A stretch of 64,000 bases of DNA from Cytophagales bacterium. GTDB taxonomy: Bacteria; Bacteroidota; Bacteroidia; Cytophagales; Cyclobacteriaceae. The stretch is from NCBI GenBank assembly GCA_033344775.1, contig JAWPMT010000004.1, forward strand, positions 248,001-312,000, in the 5' to 3' direction. Positions within the stretch are counted from its first letter, which is position 1. Every line of letters starts with the position of its first letter. The notes under the pieces are model-generated. The model was given only the letters and a program-made list of their open reading frames with translations. It searched no databases and was not told the origin of the DNA. A program made the position numbers and the translations under genes. Positions 62,501 through 64,000 of this stretch are shown piece by piece.

Positions 62501-64000
62501 TTTGTTTCCGCGCATTCGTCTGGATCGGCGGTAATTACTGCCGTTGGAGCATCACCTCTCACGACTGCTTCATTCACTGTGGTCGAGGCTGTACATCCAT
62601 CAGCAGTGGTAATGGTCAAGGTAACATCGTACAGACCAGTGGCGGTATAATTGTGGCTTGTGGTTGCAGTGGCGTTCACCAGAGAGGAATTCCCATCTCC
62701 AAAATCCCAGGAGTAGTTGGTAATGGCTGCATTCCCAGTCGGGAAATTATTGGCTGATGTAGACCCATCAAAATTGGCTATAACACCCACACATCCCTCT
62801 TCACCAGAGGTTACTGTAAAAGCAGGTTCGGGATAGTCGATTTCAATCGTGGTAGTATTGGTTTCTACGCATCCATCTGCGGTAGTGGTCCGCAAGGTGG
62901 CGGTATATGTTCCTTCACCCGCATAAGCGTTTGAAGCCGTGTTTGAATTCCCACTTTCATCATAAGTTCCATCCGTATCAAAGTCCCATTCATAAAGGGT
63001 AGCCCCTGAAGTACCCGTAAAAGTCACCGTGTAATCTTGACAGCTATTAGCTTGATCTGCAACAATCGTTGTTTCCAGAATAGGAAAGACTGTCACCGCA
63101 TTTTGCACTAACTCGGTGACCTGACAGCCATTACTGAAGGTTACTGTAAGGGAAACGTCATAAGTCCCTCCTGCGGCGTTTGTATAAGTATGGGTCGGGT
63201 TTTCACTGGTACTCATGTTGCCATCTCCAAAATCCCAGGCGTAAGCAGTAGGTGTTCCGCCATTTCCATCTACCGAAGTATTCGTGAAGTTTATAGATTC
63301 AGTAACTGCGCAAAGACTAGTAACGCTCTGCGTAAACGACGTTGTATTATCTTCCAGACTTACTGTCTGCGTGATTTCATCGGTACAGCCTCCTGGAGAA
63401 GTGGTCACCGTTAATTTGACATCATAGGTTCCTGCAGAAGGAAAACTCAAACTTGGGTTTTGCAATGTACTTGAAGCGACTATGGTTCCTGGAGAAGACT
63501 GTTCTTCCGCTTCCCAAGACCAGAAAGCAATACTGTTGTCACTTACGGTTGAGGCATCAGTGAAATCCAATGACAATGGAAAATCACAACTAGTGGCGGT
63601 TGCCACGTTAAAAGCTGCTGTTGGTTCGGCATATACTTCTACTGCCTGAACCTCGAAATAATTGGCCGTACAGCCATTGGCATCGGTAACCTGCAGGAAA
63701 ATATCATAGATACCTGCAGTGGTATAGGTATGGCTTACATTCCCATTTGCTCCACCGGAGGCTAATAAAGTAACATCGCCCGTTCCATCACCAAAATTCC
63801 AAACCCATGACGAAATAGCTGCACCGCCCGTAGGTACAGTACCCGTATAATTGAAACTGAAATTTGCAGATCCACCATCTAAACAAGTTGAAGTAGTCGG
63901 AATTTCAAATTCAGGTTCCGGATTCGCAGCAATTGTGATGACTTGATTGGTTGAAGAAGCACCGCCGTTTAGCGATAAGGTCACTGTGTAATCCTGTGCC
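44221..64000 (-). CDS. Giant multidomain surface adhesin with T9SS type-B C-terminal domain (5' end outside window)
   Basis: One uninterrupted frame of about 6,590 codons runs to TAA 44221-44223. It is open at the window edge (…AQDYTVTLSLNGG), so the true start lies beyond 64000. From N to C it has PKD-type domains with WDFGDG motifs (about 60.2-64 kb), Ig-like modules (57-60.2 kb), 28 repeats of about 106 residues (48.1-57 kb), cadherin/VCBS-like modules (46.9-47.8 kb), a thrombospondin type-3 Ca-binding stalk (44.55-46.85 kb), and the gliding-associated CTD. Homologous giant proteins such as SprB act in gliding or attachment. It is probably secreted through T9SS and held by the PorP/SprF and OmpA proteins encoded next. 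Many cysteines in the repeats could form disulphides. Confidence 0.95.
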   Translation of the reverse strand, partial: AQDYTVTLSLNGGASSTNQVITIAANPEPEFEIPTTSTCLDGGSANFSFNYTGTVPTGGAAISSWVWNFGDGTGDVTLLASGGANGNVSHTYTTAGIYDIFLQVTDANGCTANYFEVQAVEVYAEPTAAFNVATATSCDFPLSLDFTDASTVSDNSIAFWSWEAEEQSSPGTIVASSTLQNPSLSFPSAGTYDVKLTVTTSPGGCTDEITQTVSLEDNTTSFTQSVTSLCAVTESINFTNTSVDGNGGTPTAYAWDFGDGNMSTSENPTHTYTNAAGGTYDVSLTVTFSNGCQVTELVQNAVTVFPILETTIVADQANSCQDYTVTFTGTSGATLYEWDFDTDGTYDESGNSNTASNAYAGEGTYTATLRTTTADGCVETNTTTIEIDYPEPAFTVTSGEEGCVGVIANFDGSTSANNFPTGNAAITNYSWDFGDGNSSLVNATATTSHNYTATGLYDVTLTITTADGCTASTTVNEAVVRGDAPTAVITADPDECAETNTTFTNASTAGGTAIDSVIWSVDGVAEFQGAPQNFNRSFDLPGDYTVTLEVFSRGCSSGEVDHDITILEPHAEFAADAGGDSFLCSDPTGTAYTLDATASTGVERYRWDFGDGNIEPAGGGFTTGTDPSTTHTFAAVGDYTITLTVENVTTGCTDDFTQTVNISTGAVDFTADDGIETDGEQACLNQTINITNNSSFNTTGGVTFNWDFGSGATPATASVTTTASQSVSYSTPGLKTITLTMVEANGCERTLTRTDYLDVRGPVPTFNIANAIQCLTPASPTTFTSTSDASTSAASTNNTNTNVSYVWDFGAGASPATATVTNENPIDVTYSTSGSKVVTLTVTDDEGCSVTVSDNVQVQVPDVTADFNVSATNFCSGETITFTDNSTADVGTIASYSWDFGAGASPATATGAGPHNVTYSPNGSAPANEVKTVSLTITTSDGCQGTYNENVTIYEPNSSFTVPTGLGCAPTVADFTNTSVDAVAYLWDFGDGNTSTDENPSHRYLFPGQYDVSLTTTSMGGCQTTTTQTASASVDGPYFDTFDYTPLVGCLASPTDPAVTFTITGLVDTKVAAMDYGDGNVDQVVFADVLNPTDPLIFNHTYTTTGTFVPVLTLTDDVTQLGSCGSFQYKKLDGDGEPVEIVISEKPTPSFSFETLTGNGCEDVEIQFTDDTQADGGINDARYPITDYSWDFGDGSAVVTGFEPNPTHTYTAQGNYTVTMTITTEIGCSESTTINVDILQALTDNTVGTSQTICAGDTPTLDGDGETATLSGGDSGYTFLWETSPDQTNWSDAPGTNNTEDYTIVATSPSAQTTTYYRRIVNSGSCDNTSAVFTVITDPTSDGGTVNSDATECFGDNSGTLSVTGVTGDILEWQSDDNASFTSPTVIANTSNTQSYSDLTETTYYRVRVQSGVCPEAFSNVVTITVLGQITNNTISGAASICSNDDPATITGTTPTGGGGSFTYQWQSSTTSSTAGFSNIGGATSADFDPSFLTQTTWFRRVATSGNNCEETTSAVEINVTTSPITTNTVSIVDATRCDDQTMQVRIQNSENGYDYEVLDALNGFAVIGTGTGNGGTLTITIAEADLPDNAGTTGSELVEFQVQVTNDQSGSGGIACTETYSPNLTGSIDAIPDLTLTTNPFGDLCDGDDWTIEVESAEAGNRYQLQSRANNTGGWTARENITPGVTGDITLTIDAADIQSSGTVGYRIRVRSDNANNACQKTLVQGTFDVIPTPDGSLTVSDPFVCEEDLPTTASVTVEDSETSVSYQLRNGTTNVGSAVTGTGGDITLTIPSGTLATTTYNVLATSTLLDGSGASCSGVQLTDNAELTVIDEPTISYTVSDPTICEENLPATITISGSETNTTYRIKTGGATGTEVDNQTGTGSAITFDVSPSATTTYTITAQSTLNSSACDEFALTDVGTVTVIETPETGATLVVNDFEYCEEDAGATPNLVFTVTNSQSANNYALKNGAGTTVQTLAGNGGTITYTGITPPTSSETYTVDVTPIATEDGGGTCATVTLTDQGVITVAPIPDFDDNQPISSPTICEGDDATITLEDSEVGIEYQLREDVGDVNVGTAIAGTGGDIDFTVSAPSSTTVYNVLATATTVSGCDSKELVNLSTVTVIPTPTTTLTVTQDETTICSGDPIVITVQSTESNVTYQLRDDDDNSNIAGQSFTGNGGNQTFNINPTETTTYNVLAQSTLLDSDGASCDAVELTTLITITVEGPITIDTDVSDQTICSDASLVQFAPEISNPGSGTMTFQWQENSGGGFVNLTDDATYSGSASRILTIFNPVVLVGNEYQLLVSTTECSTVTTAAGELLLENTPNTTGLAVSLNDICLGSNNTATISGALSDGTYIFTYSISGANGVSNATETATTTGGAGSFTIPSGSLSNDGSNVFVISEVAFSSGAGCNVTSLSVSDNFDVEPNPITTGLAVALGDICPTDDATASITGSLANGSYQFTYNLTGANTATGLTATSNFVNGDGTGSFTIPGASLGSAGATSVVITEVEYTNGQNCSITGLSTTGAFAVEADPVTAGLAVSLADICLGDDATASVSGSLVDDTYDITYSLSGTNVATGLTTTITTTGGADDFTIAAANLSASGSTTVTITEVANTAGQFCSVNGLTVSDAFTIEDNPITTGLTVTVGDICESNGVTANITSNLVDGSYQFTYNLTGVNVATGLTATASIASGDGNTSFTIPAGNLTNTGTTTITITEVAYTTGQMCSATLSATDDFEVEPDPITTSLAVTINDLCAGSDATAMISGNLVDGSYQFTYNLSAPNAATGLTATATLSNGNGTGDLIIDGTNLTNAGTTTLTITAVAYTTGQQCEVSSLTVTDNFEVESNPNTTTLGISVGDVCEDEALTVNVTGSLDDGTYTFTYDLSGTNSSTGLTSSGTIAGGSGVGTFTIAGTDLPNDGSTTITITDVNVPSGSICSTTSLPTTTATFDVEPDPITAGMTVSISDVCVDESTTASVTSNLVNGSYLVTYNLSGANSATGLTHTETLTSSDGNFDITVPGGNLGTVGTTTLTITSVAYTTGQLCEVTGLTVANTFEVEPLPITTTLNLSIGDICPGEDATVNLTGSLATGSYIIEYDLSGANTATSLTTSAVSITTGAGSFEVDNTNLTNSGTTTVTITDVTYTTGQQCTQGGLTANSSFDVETAPVTTSLAVSLNDICVGDDATANITGNLIDGSYQFTYNLSGDNTATGLTATGTLSAGDGTGTFTIPSASLTMTGNTNVIITGVEFTTGQMCSASSLLVINNFDVEALPNTSTLNLSVADVCDGNDATVNLTSTLVDGSYQFTYNLSAPNAATGLTATATLTAGDGSGSFTIPTANISNTGTTTVTITDVQFTTGQSCDVTGLTSNTSFEVEELPDVSTFTVASAGNICQSESGTIDITSSLADGDYIITYSLSGANTATNLTSNTTLNAGDGSGTFTILTANLPNDGTTTVTINEVNINGGQNCPTTGGVSTNTNLVVEPLPVTTGLAFTVGDICPGENATLNLTGSLIDGAYQFTYDLTGANSATGVTATATLSAGDGTGSFTIPSASLSSTGTTTVTITDIEFTTGQTCNVTGLTVTNNFEIEVAPVTTALTVSVGNECDGTDATASITGNLIDGSYQFTYNLSGANTSTGNTATATLSAGDGTGSFTIPTAQIATTGTTTVTITDVAFTTGQNCTVGSLTVTDNFEVEPNPNVTSLAISLSDICAGDDATANITGNLIDGSYEITYNLTGDNIVSGLTANSTLSAGDGTGTFTIPTASLTNEGTTTVTVTSIAFTTGETCTTGSLTITDSFDVEPNPITAGMTVSISDVCVGDNTTASATSNLVNGSYLVTYNLSGANSATGLTHTETLTSSDGNFDITVPGGNLGTVGTTTLTITSVAYTTGQLCDVTGLTVANTFEVEPLPITTTLNLSIGDICPGEDATVNLTGSLATGTYIIEYDLSGVNTVASLTTSAVSITAGAGSFEVDNANLTNSGTTTVTITDVTYTTGQQCTQGGLTANSSFEIETAPVTTALAVSLNDICVGDDATANITGNLIDGSYQFTYNLSGDNTATGLTATSTFSAGDGTGTFTIPSASLTMTGNTNVIITGVEFTTGQMCSASSLLVINNFDVEALPNTTTLNLAVADVCDGNDATVNLTSTLVDGSYQFTYDLSAPNAATGLTATATLTAGDGSGSFTIPTANISNTGTTTVTITDVQFTTGQSCDVTGLTSNTSFEVEELPDVSTFTVASAGNICQSESGTIDITSSLADGDYIITYSLSGANTATNLTSNTTLNAGDGSGTFTILTANLPNDGTTTVTINEVNINGGQNCPTTGGVSTNTNLVVEPLPVTTGLAFTVGDICPGENATLNLTGSLIDGAYQFTYDLTGANSATGVTATATLSAGDGTGSFTIPSASLSSTGTTTVTITDIEFTTGQTCNVTGLTVTNNFEIEVAPVTTALTVSVGNECDGTDGTASITGNLIDGSYQFTYNLSGANTSTGNTATATLSAGDGTGSFTIPTAQIATTGTTTVTITDVAFTTGQSCMVGSLTVTDNFEVEPNPNVTSLAISLSDICAGDDATANITGNLIDGSYQVSYFLTGDNVVSGLTATTTLSAGDGTGTFTIPSASLINTGATTVTISAITFTTGESCVTSGLAVSNAFNVEPNPITTGMTISIANECNGTDATVSVVSNLINGSYLFTYSLSGANTATGLTANATVAGSDGNTSFTIPTASLSSDGTTTVTITGIAFTTGQLCDVTGLSITNSFDVEDNPNVTGLGLSFADICENGAATAQVNGALVDGSYTFTYDLSGANTATGLTSTGTVSGGSGNGTFTISASDLSTTGTTTVTITGVAFTDGATCGVSALSVAGNLDIEDNPVTNSLVMAIDNFCPSEGATAQLSGNLVDGSYQITYNLTGTNTSTGNTATTTLSNGDGTGSFTVPSALLTNTGSTDVTITAIEFTTGQGCSVTGMSLVETFEIEVLPVTGGLGVSVQNTCLGEAATASLTGNLVDGSYTITYNLTGTNAGTSLTSTATLSNGDGTGTFAIASSDLSATGSTSIEIIGVAYATGQNCSVSSLSVASTFEVEVNPNTSGLGIDITNVCQGDDATVNITGALIDGSYQFTYNVSGANSASSQTVNVTLGSGDGTASFTIPTASITNTGNTTVVITDVAFTTGESCDASGLSVSTNFDVEVNPNVSGLAAATSDICLGADLTVNVSGSLIDGSYQFTYDISGDNAATGLTATSTLSNGDGTGSFTVPLSNLTTIGTSTVTITAVAFTTGQSCNTIGLSVATGSFNIGENADISSIDFTVTSPICSGTATTLTVTGLAANTNFLIGYNNNGTAASESVTTDASGNATLTTAAITADGTYNITSVQLDGLATTCPVSVTLSAKSVDVGCAPTSADATVNVDEDQTYTFLSSNFAFSDTDGDSRSAVIITSLPANGSLFYNGVIITANDVTTGSEFADPTLFTYTPPSNANGTGYTSFQFKVKDDSNDPDTEASTTAYTITIDVNPVQDAPTVSDVSVNVDEDATLTFVATDFSSQYSDAEGSDLTAIRIDDLPGNGTLFLNGVAITAGQEIPVADIAQITFEPSDNYNGAVSFNWSGSDGTDYSTSSASVAITVNPTNDQPQAEDDENIANEGTTATGNVLDNDTDIDGDDLTVSLVADSGPNEGTLVLNADGSYTYTPDGGFNGTDSFTYQVCDGGSPEMCDTATVTFDVNDTGLDTDGDGIPDNVEVGEDSGNPIDSDGDGIPDYQDTDSDNDGIADEAEAGSDGENPIDTDGDGTPDYLDTDADGDGIPDWSESGSGVTPSGEDADNDGIDDAFEVSNGGPGLTTNPQDSDGDGVDDYRDTDDDGDGIPTSSEDLDGDGDPTNDDTDGDGNPNYLDTDDDNDGVPTSSEDINSDGDPTDDDSDGDGTPDYLDSDDDGDGIPTSEEDVNSDGDPANDDTDGDGTPDYLDTDSDGDGVPDATEDIDGDGDPTNDDTDGDGIPNHLDDDDDGDGIPTSEEDLDGDGDPTNDDTDGDGIPDYLDADDDNDGILTSSEDLDGDGDPTNDDSDGDGIPDYRDPDDDNDGVNTADEDVNGDGLFNDDSDGDGIPDYLDTDDDGDGILTSDEDANTDGDPTNDDNDGDGVPNYLDNDSDNDGASDMAEDLDGDGDPTNDDTDGDGTPNYLDTDDDGDGVRSEDEDINGDGDPTNDDTDGDGKPDYLDADDDGDGVPSSEEDVDGDGDPTNDDTDGDGIPNYLDADDDGDGVPSSEEDLDGDGDPTNDDSDGDGIPNYLDTDDDGDGVPTSEEDLDGDGDPTNDDSDGDGIPNYLDTDDDGDGVPSSEEDLDGDGDPTNDDTDGDGIPNYLDTDDDEDGIPSSEEDLDGDGDPTNDDTDGDGIPNYLDDDDDGDGAFTDEEDVNGDGDYTNDDTDGDGIPNYLDTDDDGDGISTMDEDLDGDGDPNNDDSDGDGIPDYLDNSTDEDGDGKEDALEGTGDCDGDGIPNFMDPDDACEEVPITLPNVFTPNSDGVNDMFMIEGIEDYPNNTVKIYNRWGNVVFEIEGYNNRDRAWESNTNSGLVLGAKFVPDGTYYYVIDLGDGSDPISGFIVINR
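44555..46850 (-). repeat. Thrombospondin type-3 calcium-binding stalk
   Basis: About twenty copies of a ~33-residue unit of the form DGDGIPNYLDTDDDGDGVPSSEEDLDGDGDPTNDD (given here in consensus pieces: DGDGIPNYLD, TDDDGDGVP, SSEEDLDGDGDPTNDD). The D-x-D-x-D-G-x-x-D loops bind Ca2+ and make a rigid rod. DNA copies differ mainly at third codon positions, so protein selection rather than recent duplication keeps them alike. Confidence 0.9.
46850..47830 (-). other. Cadherin/VCBS-like modules of the adhesin
   Basis: Three or so ~100-residue beta modules with hallmark openings: DATVNVDEDQTYTF, SVNVDEDATLTFVATDF and ENIANEGTTATGNVLDNDTDIDGD, the last typical of VCBS/Ig-like repeats. They lie between the 106-residue repeats and the Ca-binding stalk. 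Confidence 0.75.
48110..57010 (-). repeat. 28 tandem ~106-residue adhesin repeats
   Basis: Each unit has the form T-T-x-L-x-V-S-x-x-D-I-C-x-G-x-x-A-T-x-x-I-x-G-x-L-x-D-G-S-Y-x-F-T-Y-x-L-S-G, then FTIP, TTTVTITDVAFTTGQ, C-x-V-x-x-L-T-V, and F-x-V-E-x-x-P. I counted 28 complete units and a diverged final one. Each has two cysteines, one near the start (DIC) and one near the end (GQxC), likely a disulphide per module. I recognise no named domain. Confidence 0.85.
50015..55108 (-). repeat. 2,547-bp segmental duplication of eight adhesin repeats
   Basis: Positions in 50015-52561 recur at +2547 in 52562-55108 (849 codons, eight repeats). About 1 kb in the middle (50414-51427 against 52961-53974) is almost identical; I saw one difference, C50606 against G53153. 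The flanks of each copy are clearly more diverged. Repeats 7-14 and 15-22 correspond one to one. Confidence 0.9.

Noticed and set aside
44450-63414. Dozens of plus-strand open frames opposite the adhesin, some repeated almost identically
   Set aside because: They are antisense shadows of a low-stop, repetitive Thr/Ser/Asp-rich coding sequence. Their repetition simply mirrors the adhesin repeats; none has family motifs.

Overview
The window comes from a Bacteroidota chromosome, most likely a marine, gliding member of the Cytophagales (Reichenbachiella/Marivirga/Ekhidna-like). The grounds are Bacteroidota-type promoters (TTG, spacer, TAnnTTTG), mostly weak Shine-Dalgarno sites, a PorP/SprF protein, an OmpA/PD40 protein and a giant adhesin with a type IX secretion (T9SS) gliding-associated C-terminal domain. 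No genus call is possible from sequence reading alone.

Region 1 (1-11.2 kb) is housekeeping: an FtsE-type ABC ATPase, a secreted LolA-like protein with a BNR/sortilin-type beta-propeller protein, a yebC-dinB pair, a GT39 membrane glycosyltransferase, a LolD-type ATPase overlapping an EamA permease, a decayed Uma2 gene and a DUF6263-type secreted protein.

Region 2 (11.3-24.9 kb) holds sucC and then a compact amino-acid cluster ilvE-ilvD-ilvB-ilvN-ilvC-ilvA-thrA-thrB-thrC. It covers most of the route from aspartate through threonine to isoleucine, plus valine. Ahead of ilvE lies a complete attenuation leader: a promoter, a 24-codon leader peptide rich in Ile/Val/Leu, a strong terminator whose U-run touches the ilvE start, and a perfect 7-nt antiterminator pairing.

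Region 3 (25.9-40.8 kb) is an AT-richer accessory island just downstream of tRNA-Arg(UCG), which is preceded by a rearranged tRNA relic. It contains a phage/plasmid replication-initiator-like gene followed by a GC-rich hairpin field and two inverted consensus DnaA boxes. Next comes a defence-like stretch: an abortive-infection-type protein preceded by a short ORF and terminator, a HEPN protein, XRE regulators, a two-TM coiled-coil protein, and a GNAT-PIN-ASCH fusion overlapping an ASCH gene. The remainder is mobile-element debris: a truncated tyrosine recombinase, a helicase tail, a DnaC-like ATPase, excisionase-like HTH proteins and a frameshifted rteC. No right-hand attachment repeat was found.

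Region 4 (41.1-64 kb, minus strand) is one transcription unit: a giant adhesin of more than 6,590 residues, still open at the window edge, then PorP/SprF, then an OmpA-family protein. The adhesin has PKD-type domains, 28 tandem repeats of about 106 residues with a recent 2,547-bp segmental duplication, cadherin/VCBS-like modules, a calcium-binding thrombospondin type-3 stalk, and a C-terminal T9SS type-B signal.
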